A model generated the notes under the pieces. It was not told the DNA's origin and ran no database searches. It saw nothing but the letters and a program-made list of their open reading frames with translations. DNA of 64,000 nucleotides, taken from contig JACKNY010000002.1 in NCBI GenBank assembly GCA_024234615.1, positions 124,001-188,000 on the forward strand, given 5' to 3'. Below are positions 1-8,512 of this stretch, one piece after another. Within the stretch, counting starts at the first letter, position 1. Every line of letters begins with the position of its first letter. Source of the DNA: Pseudomonadales bacterium (GTDB lineage Bacteria; Pseudomonadota; Gammaproteobacteria; Pseudomonadales; IMCC2047). A program made the position numbers and the translations under genes.

Positions 1-1884
1 TGTGTCAAGCAATCCAAGCCCTAATCTAATATCAAGCCGCTCAGTTAGCAGGAGATCCAACTCTGCTTCAAAACCGGTAATACTCGACTCTCCAGCATTA
101 TCCAACACCTGTACAGGTAACCCGCCGACACTAGCAAAAGTAAAGAGTTGCATGTCTTCATATTTGTAATGGAAAGCAGCAACGTTTAAACGAGCCCGAC
201 CACCGAGTAAGGTTGATTTAAAACCTACCTCATAGCTGGTTAATGTCTCTTCATCGAAGGGTTTTAGGGAAGCCGTGTCGAAAACAAGTGCGCCGTTATA
301 TCCCCCACTCTTGAAACCTGTGCTGACATTGCCATAAAAAAGCCAGTCTTCATTGGGTTTAAATTCAATCCCCAATTTTCCGGAAAGGTTGTCAAAGTCT
401 TTATCGTCGCTGTAAAACGGAACGATCGGTAAAGCAAACGTAGGCTCTACAAACGCGGTAATTTGTTCCATTTCCCGCTCTTCTTTGGTATAGCGAATAC
501 CCGCTATGAGTGAAAACCTATCACTAAAATCCCACTTGCTATGAGCAAAGAATGCGTAACTTTCACCCTCCTGTGAAAACCACTGATCCACATAAAAAGG
601 GGTTACACCAAGAGAGTTAACGCCATCGGGATCAAACCCGCCTGGAAAGGCAATAGGATCTTCAGACTCTACCAGCTCACGAAACCCACGGAAAAAATCG
701 TACTGGTTGGAGATATCATTTTCTTCCTTTGAATAAAATCCACCAACAATCCAGCTTAAGGCGGATTCTGAATTTGAGCTTATCCGAAGCTCCTGAGAAA
801 ACTGCTTGTTCTCATCATCCCAATAGGTGTTCAACACGTTGTTAGGAGAAGCATCTGCATCTTCTCGATGCTTTCTTTTGGAGTTTTCATACGCACTAAT
901 TGAGGTGACCTGAAAACCCTTGAAGTCGAGATTAACCTCTAACGAAGCTCCGGCATTATCCAGCTCAGTTTTTCCTTCGAAATCAATATCGTGATCATAA
1001 ATATCGTTATCGTTATCTCTATAGCCAAGGAAATCATAGCAAGTTGCCGCACGAGGATCACATGGGTTGCCAGCCAGATCCACCCGTCCGCTATGCTCGA
1101 AAGGAACACTGGAAGAGTCAGTCCTGCCTCCGTGAATATTGAGTAACACATCGACGTTGTCTGATACCTGCCAATCGAATAATGCTCTTAACGCCAGGGC
1201 ATCGGTATCTCCCAGATCATTACCTGTTACTCGATTATCATGAAATCCATCCGCTTGATTGGAGACGACCGAAATTCTCCCGTTCAGATTATCCGTCAGC
1301 TGACCGGAGACAGCACCTTCAAACTGAAATGAACTGTAATTGCCGAAACCTGCTCGCAAATAACCTTCTAGCTCTTCAGTAGGTTTTGTGGCAATAAATT
1401 TGACCGCACCACCCGTCGTATTTCGTCCGTATAATGTACCCTGCGGTCCTTTTAATACTTCAACCCGGTCAATATCGAATAATTGAAATGTTAATGCCAT
1501 TGGTGAAACCAGGTTTACATCGTCCACATATATACCGACAGCACCCGTTGCATTAGCATTCGGGTCTTTCAAGCCAACACCTCTAATAAATATTTGCGGC
1601 ACGCTATTCGCAAAAGCTTGGTTGATATTCAAATTCGGTGTTTGGGCTGCCACTTCCACACTTGTTGTCAGCTTCAGTTTTTTAATTTCATCACCCGAAA
1701 AAGCAGTCACCGCAATTCCGACATCCTGCAAAGACTCCTGACGTTTTTGCGCAGTGACGATAATTTCCTCCAATCTCATTGAAGTTGTTCCATTATCCGC
1801 TGCAGCCGATTGATCTATCAGGATCACCCCAAACAAAGCAGCATATATGGCTTTATATCTATTTCTCTTAATACAGTTACCCAT
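1..1884 (-). CDS. TonB-dependent outer-membrane receptor (3' end beyond window)
   Basis: This is an outer-membrane receptor for TonB-energised uptake of a large or scarce ligand. About 628 codons are visible and the C-terminal barrel strands lie outside the window. I read it on the reverse strand from the ATG at 1884. It starts with a short basic and hydrophobic signal-like segment. A TonB-box/plug entry follows (EEIIVTAQKRQESLQDV), then the plug motifs IFIRGVG and LKGPQGTLYGRNTTGG, and then barrel sequence with the landmarks YTKEERE and FKSGGYNGA. The plug style is that of the large proteobacterial group often linked to catabolic clusters rather than classical siderophore receptors. It is divergent from a TetR gene across a 371-bp gap that holds a palindrome, so TetR control is likely. 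The ligand is unknown; the nearby p-cresol operon makes an aromatic or hydrophobic compound possible. Confidence 0.9.
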   Translation of the reverse strand, partial: MGNCIKRNRYKAIYAALFGVILIDQSAAADNGTTSMRLEEIIVTAQKRQESLQDVGIAVTAFSGDEIKKLKLTTSVEVAAQTPNLNINQAFANSVPQIFIRGVGLKDPNANATGAVGIYVDDVNLVSPMALTFQLFDIDRVEVLKGPQGTLYGRNTTGGAVKFIATKPTEELEGYLRAGFGNYSSFQFEGAVSGQLTDNLNGRISVVSNQADGFHDNRVTGNDLGDTDALALRALFDWQVSDNVDVLLNIHGGRTDSSSVPFEHSGRVDLAGNPCDPRAATCYDFLGYRDNDNDIYDHDIDFEGKTELDNAGASLEVNLDFKGFQVTSISAYENSKRKHREDADASPNNVLNTYWDDENKQFSQELRISSNSESALSWIVGGFYSKEENDISNQYDFFRGFRELVESEDPIAFPGGFDPDGVNSLGVTPFYVDQWFSQEGESYAFFAHSKWDFSDRFSLIAGIRYTKEEREMEQITAFVEPTFALPIVPFYSDDKDFDNLSGKLGIEFKPNEDWLFYGNVSTGFKSGGYNGALVFDTASLKPFDEETLTSYEVGFKSTLLGGRARLNVAAFHYKYEDMQLFTFASVGGLPVQVLDNAGESSITGFEAELDLLLTERLDIRLGLGLLDT

Positions 1885-2009
1885 CGTTAACCCCTTTTCA
1901 TCTCTCCCATGAAACTGATTAGCCCAAAAAACAATCTGTTGTCTAAATTTGAGACTCTTCATTTCTCATATCGCAATATTACTATTTTTAGCCATATGAC
2001 GTATTTTAT

Positions 2010-2027
2010 ATTAGTCTTATGACTAAT
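2010..2027. promoter_or_regulatory. Palindrome between TonB receptor and TetR gene (candidate operator)
   Basis: ATTAGTC-TTAT-GACTAAT is a perfect 7-bp inverted repeat with a 4-bp spacer, in AT-rich DNA about 126 bp upstream of the receptor ATG and 229 bp upstream of the TetR ATG. Size and symmetry fit a TetR-dimer operator. The rest of the 1885-2255 gap shows no ORF and no other clear signal. The assignment is inference from position and symmetry. Confidence 0.4.
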
Positions 2028-2255
2028 TTTGTCAAGCTTTTTGTTATTCTCTGTAAAATTAAACAGAATCTACTGACAAATGCTTGCGTAAACGGAGCCC
2101 AATTAAATAGAAACGAATAGAAAATGAAGACAGGCTAAGCCAAAGGCAGCACAAATGTTGCAATTGACTAATTAATTTTTGTGTGTATTCTCGGTCAGCG
2201 CACCGCAACGCTCTCGTTAAAATACTCTCATTATTGACTGCAGGAAAAGTTTACA

Positions 2256-2894
2256 ATGGATACTTCCGATATTAGAGACTTGGCGCCTGGCACCGCCGTA
2301 CATGGTAAAGGAAAAAAAAGAGTTCGGGACATATTAAAGGTTGCGACAGAGATTCTCGCGTATGAAGGCTACAGCAAATTTACTATGCGGCATATTGCAG
2401 ACCGTGCTGGCATTACCCTTCGAAACGTCCAGTACTACTTCAAGACCAAGGATATTCTGTTTCAATCTGTGATTGAGCAGCGTTTAAAACACGATATTGA
2501 AAGCGCCACAAAGGTTATCGAGAATCATAATTTATCGGCAGAGGATAGATTCCTGGCTTTTGTAGATAATAGCCTTGAAGAAAATACCACACCTTTTATA
2601 CGGGGACTGCAATTTGAATTGTGGGCGCAAGCCAACCATGACGCCTTTGCGGCAAAATGTCGCGACCACATGACAACTGTTTATAGTAAATTTATCTATG
2701 AATTAATCAAACCTTTGACCCTAGGCCAGTCAGAAAAAACAAGGCGTGAAAAAGCCGTCATACTTTTATCTATGTTACAAGGTTTTCCGCTGGTTGAAGG
2801 TTCTGATATTCATATTGAATTTGCCATTGGTAATCTCAGGAAACTATTTCGTACAGAGGCGCTTATTTTCGTTACTTCAGGCGCAGAGCCTTAA
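2256..2894 (+). CDS. TetR/AcrR-family transcriptional regulator
   Basis: A 212-residue one-component repressor of normal TetR length. The N-terminal helix-turn-helix spans about residues 22-68 (ILKVATEILAYEGYSKFTM, then the recognition region ITLRNVQYYFKTKDILF); the YYFxxKdxL signature is typical of the family. The C-terminal part is the variable ligand-binding and dimerisation region, and its ligand cannot be read from sequence. It is divergent from the TonB receptor, with a palindrome in the gap, so it probably represses that receptor and perhaps itself. It is convergent with the aldehyde dehydrogenase gene downstream. Confidence 0.9.
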   Translation: MDTSDIRDLAPGTAVHGKGKKRVRDILKVATEILAYEGYSKFTMRHIADRAGITLRNVQYYFKTKDILFQSVIEQRLKHDIESATKVIENHNLSAEDRFLAFVDNSLEENTTPFIRGLQFELWAQANHDAFAAKCRDHMTTVYSKFIYELIKPLTLGQSEKTRREKAVILLSMLQGFPLVEGSDIHIEFAIGNLRKLFRTEALIFVTSGAEP

Positions 2895-2961
2895 TTACCC
2901 CCCGCCTATATTTCAGTATTCACATGAATACATACCTGTAATAAGTTTTTCTGGAACTCTG

Positions 2962-4404
2962 TCAAAAAGGATACTGCTGCTGGCCCTGCTGAATTGTCAC
3001 CCACTTCACTTCGGTCACCTCCTCCATCGCATAACGTCCGCCTTCCCTGCCCAGCCCTGAATGTTTGATGCCGCCGAAAGGAACAACTGCCTCATCGCGC
3101 ACCGTCGGCCCATTAATGTGACACATACCGGATTCAATCCCACGCGAGATTGCCATGGCTTTTTGTAAATCATTGGTAATCACCGCCGAACTCAAACCAT
3201 AGTCGCTGTCATTAGCGATTGCCAAAGCGGCTTCATAGTCAGCTGCTTTAATTACTGAGGCGACCGGGCCGAAACATTCGGTTTTAAAAATGCTCATCGC
3301 TGGCGTTACATCAGCTAATACTGTCGGCTGAAAAAAGCTATCGACATAGGTGCCCCCCGTCATTAGCTTAGCACCTTCGGCAACTGCCTGATCTAACTGA
3401 TCCCGGATAAACTGAGGCTGTGTGGGTCGAATTAGCGGGCCAATCAGAACTTCAGGGTCACGCGGGTTACCGACTTTCAAGCCGGATACTTTCTCGGCAA
3501 ATTTCTCACAAAAACGATCATAAATTCCTTGCTCCACAATCACTCTGGAACCGGTCATGCAAATCTGGCCTTGGTGGAAAAAGTTACTGAACGCCGCAGT
3601 ATTGACGGCGTAATCAAGATCCGCATCATCGAGAATAATCAACGGGTTTTTGCCGCCAAGTTCCAGTGCACATTTAGTAAAATTTTTGGCCGCTTCGGCA
3701 GCGATAATGGCACCAACCTTACTCGACCCGGTAAAGGTCACCAGCTTGACGCGCTTATCGGCAATCAGTGTATCGCCCAAATCCCCACCCGTTGACGGGA
3801 TTACATTAAGTACACCGGGAGGTAATCCCGCCTCGTGAAAAATTTCAGCAATTTTCAAACCAATCACTGGTGTCACCTCGGAGGGCTTTAGAATAACCGC
3901 ATTTCCCGCTGCTAATGCCCAGCCAATTTTGCGCATCGCCAGTAGCAATGGGAAGTTAAAAGGCGAAATCGCCAACACCACACCCAATGGCTGGCGGATA
4001 CTATAGGAAAACACACCCGGTAAATTCGACTCAAAGGTTTCACCGATAACACGCCGCGCCTCACCCGCCATTGCCCGGATAAAATCCGGTGTATGACTTG
4101 CTTCATAGCCCGCTTTAAGCATGGTGGAACCGGCTTCATCAATTAGTAAATCCATCAGTTCTTTTTGCTTCGAGGCCATCACATCCGCCGCTTTCATCAG
4201 CACTGCTTCACGGGCGGCGGCAGGCATTTTGCTCCAGACATTGAAGCCTGCCTGCGCCGCGTCCAGCGCTTTTTGTGCATCTACCACCCCGGCCTGATGC
4301 ACCTTCGCAAAAACCTCGCCCGTGGCCGGGTTTAGACTATCGGCTGTTTTACCTGAGGCTGCGGGGGTATAACCGCCGTTGATAAAAAGTTGATACTCGC
4401 TCAT
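2962..4404 (-). CDS. NAD(P)-dependent aromatic aldehyde dehydrogenase (pchA-like)
   Basis: A 480-residue aldehyde dehydrogenase of the vanillin/benzaldehyde dehydrogenase type. Visible signatures are SPFNFPLLLAMRK near residue 147, the FTGSS nucleotide-binding loop near 224, catalytic Glu248 in ELGGKNPL and catalytic Cys282 in GQICMTGSR. It is the last gene of a reverse-strand operon cytochrome c - Tat protein - PchF flavoprotein - aldehyde dehydrogenase. In p-cresol degraders the methylhydroxylase makes 4-hydroxybenzaldehyde (from p-cresol) or a related aldehyde or ketone, and an aldehyde dehydrogenase oxidises it to the acid. The role as 4-hydroxybenzaldehyde dehydrogenase is inferred from context. 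Start: ATG at 4404, with an AGGAGC-like ribosome site just upstream. Confidence 0.88.
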   Translation of the reverse strand: MSEYQLFINGGYTPAASGKTADSLNPATGEVFAKVHQAGVVDAQKALDAAQAGFNVWSKMPAAAREAVLMKAADVMASKQKELMDLLIDEAGSTMLKAGYEASHTPDFIRAMAGEARRVIGETFESNLPGVFSYSIRQPLGVVLAISPFNFPLLLAMRKIGWALAAGNAVILKPSEVTPVIGLKIAEIFHEAGLPPGVLNVIPSTGGDLGDTLIADKRVKLVTFTGSSKVGAIIAAEAAKNFTKCALELGGKNPLIILDDADLDYAVNTAAFSNFFHQGQICMTGSRVIVEQGIYDRFCEKFAEKVSGLKVGNPRDPEVLIGPLIRPTQPQFIRDQLDQAVAEGAKLMTGGTYVDSFFQPTVLADVTPAMSIFKTECFGPVASVIKAADYEAALAIANDSDYGLSSAVITNDLQKAMAISRGIESGMCHINGPTVRDEAVVPFGGIKHSGLGREGGRYAMEEVTEVKWVTIQQGQQQYPF

Positions 4405-4477
4405 TCGAAAGCTCCTCGCCTATTTCCCGGCTGAATATCTAACGTTCGACTAATGCCGAACCTAGGTTAACGAACTC

Positions 4478-6028
4478 TTAAATATAGATTCCCGATTTAC
4501 CGGGCGCGATAATTCCATTAGGGTCTAGCGCACGTTTAATTTTACGTTCCACGTCCTGCTTCACTGGCCCAAAGGTCTCCGCCACTTTCTTCATGTAGGC
4601 AGTATTGGTGCGATAAGAACCATACCCCTGCTTGGAAAACTCATCCAACAACTTATTAAAACAAGCATTCGCTCGCTCTCTTTCCGCCACGTTGGTACGA
4701 TCAAACAGCAGGTCGATGATATGGTGCATATCACGCCAGCCAACTACGAATTCCGCCACATAATCGAAACCGAATTCACCGAGAATATCCTGCGCCAGTT
4801 TCATCTGCTTCAATGTTTCCGAACCCCTGGCCTGGGATACCGGCGCGAACCAGCTGGAACCCCCGCCCCCACGCCAGTTATAGAGCCCAAATTCACGTAG
4901 TGTCATATCACCACGCATCAGAGAAGCGCGATACTGAAACACTGGGTTATCGCCCAACTCGGCCTCAGTCAGTATTTCTCCGCCAATCGATTTAAATGCC
5001 TGCGATACCATCTTCCAGTTCAATTCAACCTGTTCTGCTGTCCCGTACAAACCAGCATAAACCGACCAAGCACCTAAATTATGTTCTCGACGAATTTGTG
5101 CAATCGCCGCATCGGAAATAGAACCATCGCCAGTATAGTAATCTTTACGAACCACCGTGGAGCCCGCTTCCCACAATGCATGAGCAATGACCACCGCATT
5201 GGGTATCACCTGGGCTATGCGCAGTGGCCGAATTGTCTCGACGATTTTAACGATATCACCATCGTCGGGAAATTTAACCATAAAGGGTTTAAATGCCGGT
5301 GGTGCTGGCATCAACCATAACCCCAGTTTGGTAACGATACCCATGTTCGATTGGGTAAAAATACCATCTAAATAAGGCCCGTAGCCCCATTTAAATACTT
5401 GCCAGGTATTGGAGTTAGGCACGCCACCCATTCCAGTCTTGAGCACCTGGCCATCGGCCATGACCACTTCCATACCACAGGAAAACAGAAAATGTTCGCC
5501 ATAGGGTGTATAGCCAATACCCCGGTCAACGGTATTACCCAATGGCCCGGCGATGGCAGAGGGCGCCGGGCAGGACAACCAAAGAGGCAGCTTCCTTTCA
5601 CTGATATAGTCGTGTAACTGTTGGAAGGTGACGCCCGGTTCAACTAGAGCGGTACAGAGGTCTGCATCCACATCGATAATGCGGTTCATTTTGCGCAAAT
5701 CCAAGATCATCTGCCCTGGCGTTGCCGGGGCGGCAGAACCATAGCCCAAATTTTTTCCGGTTGAAATCGGCCAGACTGGCACCCGATACTTGTTACAGAT
5801 CGCCATGATGGCTTGCACATCTTCCACCGAATGCGCTACCAGCGCACCGGAAGGCTGATGCGCTTTGTCATCCACCGGCAACATAATTTTGCCATAGGAC
5901 GTCAAACCTTCGGCGTTGATAATGACAGAATCCTTGCCAAGTAATGTTTCAAATTCGCTAATCGCTTTGCCGAAATTTTCCTTCGTGACACCTTCTGGCA
6001 GAATGCCAAATTCTCTTTTCATATTCAT
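4478..6028 (-). CDS. pchF: p-Cresol methylhydroxylase-type flavoprotein subunit
   Basis: A 516-residue FAD enzyme of the vanillyl-alcohol-oxidase/p-cresol-methylhydroxylase family. The N-terminal PCMH-type FAD-binding domain (about residues 55-240) contains PISTGKNLGYG and GNTVDRGIGYTPYG; the C-terminal substrate-cap domain ends in PNGIIAPGKSGI. Tyr383 (FGLYNWRGGGG) sits where p-cresol methylhydroxylase has its covalent FAD-Tyr link, and the position where vanillyl-alcohol oxidase carries the FAD-linked His is Ser here (GGSSWFAPVS). This places it with the cytochrome-coupled hydroxylases rather than the oxidases. The enzyme removes a hydride from a 4-alkylphenol to form a quinone methide, water adds, and electrons pass to the c-type cytochrome subunit encoded upstream. 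The true substrate may be p-cresol, a longer alkylphenol or eugenol. The protein has no signal peptide of its own. Confidence 0.9.
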   Translation of the reverse strand: MNMKREFGILPEGVTKENFGKAISEFETLLGKDSVIINAEGLTSYGKIMLPVDDKAHQPSGALVAHSVEDVQAIMAICNKYRVPVWPISTGKNLGYGSAAPATPGQMILDLRKMNRIIDVDADLCTALVEPGVTFQQLHDYISERKLPLWLSCPAPSAIAGPLGNTVDRGIGYTPYGEHFLFSCGMEVVMADGQVLKTGMGGVPNSNTWQVFKWGYGPYLDGIFTQSNMGIVTKLGLWLMPAPPAFKPFMVKFPDDGDIVKIVETIRPLRIAQVIPNAVVIAHALWEAGSTVVRKDYYTGDGSISDAAIAQIRREHNLGAWSVYAGLYGTAEQVELNWKMVSQAFKSIGGEILTEAELGDNPVFQYRASLMRGDMTLREFGLYNWRGGGGSSWFAPVSQARGSETLKQMKLAQDILGEFGFDYVAEFVVGWRDMHHIIDLLFDRTNVAERERANACFNKLLDEFSKQGYGSYRTNTAYMKKVAETFGPVKQDVERKIKRALDPNGIIAPGKSGIYI

Positions 6029-6073
6029 CTCTAATTCCCCAGCTCGAAAACTGATTGGATATTCATATCCGTA

Positions 6074-6736
6074 TTAAACCTCAACCACGAAAGACACCAA
6101 TGCGTCCTCCGCACTTGCCATCGTTGCACCTTGCCGACTGAAATTGCCTGCTTGACCCGCCGCCCATTTACCATTGGCAATTTCCGCGTAATAGGCTCCT
6201 ATGGTGAAGGCCCAATCCCGCCCCCTGGATTGAACGTTGACCGGTTGTCGCTCTGTTGCATGATTTGGACGACCACAACAGATTTCCTCCAATAGATAAC
6301 CCTCCGGATTTACTGCTAGGTGATTATCCAAAGCGGCGGCAACACCGGCAGATTCAGGCACAGTAACGAAACGGTGCCCTTTGGCATGATGACCGGTGAT
6401 TAAAAAATGCGCTTTTTGATTCGCCAAAGTTGTCTCAAAAATGGCAAAACTGGCGTTATCCATCAGCCCAATCAACCGTTGTCCAGCATATTGTTGTATT
6501 GTCTGCTGCCACTCTTGCGGCTTAAACATCGCCAGGGCTTTTGCCTCTATGTTTGCGACCTGAGTCACACCGTAGGCAAACTGGGTGTTGCGTATACCTT
6601 CAGAAAATAATAGCGTAATAGGTTGACTAGTTTTGGAACCCGCAACTATGGGTAATACATAAATGCTCGACCCAATCACAGCCATGCCTTTAAGTGTGCC
6701 CTTTAAAAAGCGACGACGGCTAGAACAAGTCGTCAT
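6074..6736 (-). CDS. Tat-exported protein of the pch operon (pchX position)
   Basis: A 220-residue protein with a clear twin-arginine signal at the N-terminus (SRRRFLKG, then a hydrophobic stretch GMAVIGSSIYVLPIVAG). I do not recognise the mature domain; it is about 185 residues and contains EEICCGRPNH and a W-rich C-terminal part. Its start overlaps the stop of the cytochrome gene by the four bases ATGA, so translation is coupled, and pchF follows 45 bp downstream. In the known p-cresol operon pchACXF of Pseudomonas, an unknown gene (pchX) occupies the same place between pchC and pchF. Equivalence by position is inferred. A Tat signal here, with none on the FAD subunit, suggests a carrier or maturation role. 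Confidence 0.75.
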   Translation of the reverse strand: MTTCSSRRRFLKGTLKGMAVIGSSIYVLPIVAGSKTSQPITLLFSEGIRNTQFAYGVTQVANIEAKALAMFKPQEWQQTIQQYAGQRLIGLMDNASFAIFETTLANQKAHFLITGHHAKGHRFVTVPESAGVAAALDNHLAVNPEGYLLEEICCGRPNHATERQPVNVQSRGRDWAFTIGAYYAEIANGKWAAGQAGNFSRQGATMASAEDALVSFVVEV

Positions 6737-7044
6737 TTGCTACCCCCTTTGCTGCTTTCGATAAATGCAGCAAGACCAGTCAGTTCTTGATCGCTGATTT
6801 CGGTCGGGCGAAAAGCTGGCATGGCATTCAAACCATTACGCGCCACGTGCTGAATGTAGACACTCGGCAACTGACGACCCTTTAGCTGTGGCCCGATACC
6901 GGTGTCATGGCAGTACTGACACACAACTTGGTAAATGCCCTCACCACTTCGAGCTGGTTCAGCGGATTGTCCCGCTGGAAAGTAAACGACCAGACTCAAC
7001 AGTAATAAGGTCTTTGCCGTCATTTTGAAAATACGCTGATACAT
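6733..7044 (-). CDS. pchC: Cytochrome c subunit of p-cresol methylhydroxylase
   Basis: A small class I c-type cytochrome of 103 residues. It has a Sec signal peptide (about residues 1-28, TLLLLSLVVYFPAGQSA), one haem-binding CQYCH motif, and a likely axial methionine in NAMPAF about 30 residues later. It accepts electrons from the PchF flavin in the periplasm and passes them to the respiratory chain. It is the first gene of the operon. I chose the ATG at 7044 over the GTG two codons earlier because AAGGGG lies seven bases in front of the ATG. Very small size and the pairing with PchF support the assignment. Confidence 0.85.
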   Translation of the reverse strand: MYQRIFKMTAKTLLLLSLVVYFPAGQSAEPARSGEGIYQVVCQYCHDTGIGPQLKGRQLPSVYIQHVARNGLNAMPAFRPTEISDQELTGLAAFIESSKGGSK

Positions 7045-7309
7045 TGTCACACCCCTTAGCGAGCTTTAATCAATAAGCCTGTAACAACCATCAATCCGCT
7101 TTAAACTATTCTGTAAGTTTTTTTGACCGACAAGGGCACTAGTTATAAGTGTTAGATGCGCCTTCGCCACCGCGCGAAAATCACAATAACATTACGCGGT
7201 ATTTGGTCTTTTTAATTGTATTCGGACATCATGCGGGTACTTGCACGAGAGCGTCCTCTGCCATGTCTGACAGAGAACCTAATGATTGATGTATGGAGGG
7301 GAACAGTGT

Positions 7310-8299
7310 CTAGGCACTAAATGATTTGCGGTATTCTCCAGGACTCAGCACAAATTTTTTCTTGAAGGTGTGGCCAAAATGAGCGGCATCTTTGAAACCC
7401 CACATGTGCGCAATATCAGTAATACTGAAGTTATTGTATTGGCGACTTCTCAGGGCTTTTTCGCACTCCTCTAAGCGTCGGTTAATAATATACTGAGAGA
7501 CCGTAAAGGGTTCCGACTTAAACAATTTATGCAGATAACGCGGAGTGATGGCATTAGCGGCGCTAATCATCACAATGGATAATTCTGGGTCAGTCAGCCG
7601 GTTATTAATAAACTGTTTCACCTGTAACAGATGACCCGCCTGTATCGATGACCCAGGTAAATGCTGCGGCATATGCTCATTCAGCGACAGCGCAATAAAA
7701 TCTAATAAATTATCCGCAATCTGCTCCTTCAGCCTACCATTGAGCTCATCTTGATGCTTCCAGGCATTGATAATTAAATTTGAGAGAATGGCACTGACGC
7801 CAGTGTTACCATCCATTTTGATTCCGGCAAGTGCGTGCGCCCCAGGAGCAAGAGCGATCAAACGAGGAGTCGGAATTTTCACCACAATCATTTCATGCTG
7901 TTGCGAAAAATCCGGCACCAGATTGAGCTGCGAAGGGCGCGTACCATCACAAAGGGCCAGATCACCGCGATGTAAATGGATATCCTGGCTCGCCTGGCGT
8001 AACTGCGATTGGCCACGATACTGCAAATACAGTAGAAACAAATCTTCAGAGCTGCTGGAAATATTCGCACGGGTGCGACCAACGCAACTGCGCTCCGCAC
8101 AAGCCGAAGAAATGGAAATATGGCCGAGATCACGCACCGCCATTTTTGCCGAAAAACCGCTATTCGCCGATTGTTTACCGGCCTTATGAACGGTCATTCC
8201 GGTATAGGTTTTACAAACAGCATCAACCCAATAGTCAAGCTGCTGCCGAGGCTTTAAACCACTGGTATTAAGGAAGTACTCCGTCACCTTGGTCACCAC
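7310..8299 (-). CDS. AraC-family transcriptional regulator of the pch operon
   Basis: A 329-residue activator with an N-terminal AraC-binding-like sensor domain (about residues 1-200) and a C-terminal double helix-turn-helix (about 215-325; ITPRYLHKLFKSEPFTVSQYI and ITDIAHMWGFKDAAHFGHTFKK). The architecture is that of regulators of aromatic catabolic operons. It lies directly upstream of the p-cresol methylhydroxylase operon, same strand, with a 260-bp gap (7051-7309) that must hold the operon promoter. I see no distinct operator there. No ATG fits; the first in-frame start is a GTG pair at 8299, so the exact N-terminus is uncertain. The 8300-8512 gap downstream of the oxidoreductase gene contains nothing recognisable. 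Confidence 0.85.
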   Translation of the reverse strand: MVTKVTEYFLNTSGLKPRQQLDYWVDAVCKTYTGMTVHKAGKQSANSGFSAKMAVRDLGHISISSACAERSCVGRTRANISSSSEDLFLLYLQYRGQSQLRQASQDIHLHRGDLALCDGTRPSQLNLVPDFSQQHEMIVVKIPTPRLIALAPGAHALAGIKMDGNTGVSAILSNLIINAWKHQDELNGRLKEQIADNLLDFIALSLNEHMPQHLPGSSIQAGHLLQVKQFINNRLTDPELSIVMISAANAITPRYLHKLFKSEPFTVSQYIINRRLEECEKALRSRQYNNFSITDIAHMWGFKDAAHFGHTFKKKFVLSPGEYRKSFSA

Positions 8300-8512
8300 A
8301 GGTTTTTATTCTTATTATGGTTTTTAGGTTCCCTGAACAGGGAGAATATACTCCATGCCAGGCTTCCTGGTCAATCTGTCGCTATTTTCGCCGAATATTG
8401 ACAGCCTCTTAATGTCTGCTCATTTGGCTGGTTGAGCACCGCCCAAGGATGAACCGCGATTAGGACTATGAACCGCAATGATTGCTTCTAGACCCGTTGC
8501 AAGATCATGCCG

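Noticed and set aside
7767..8189. Forward frame of 140 codons opposite the AraC gene
   Set aside because: Antisense to the AraC sensor domain; composition is Ser/Arg/Cys-rich and unlike the neighbours.
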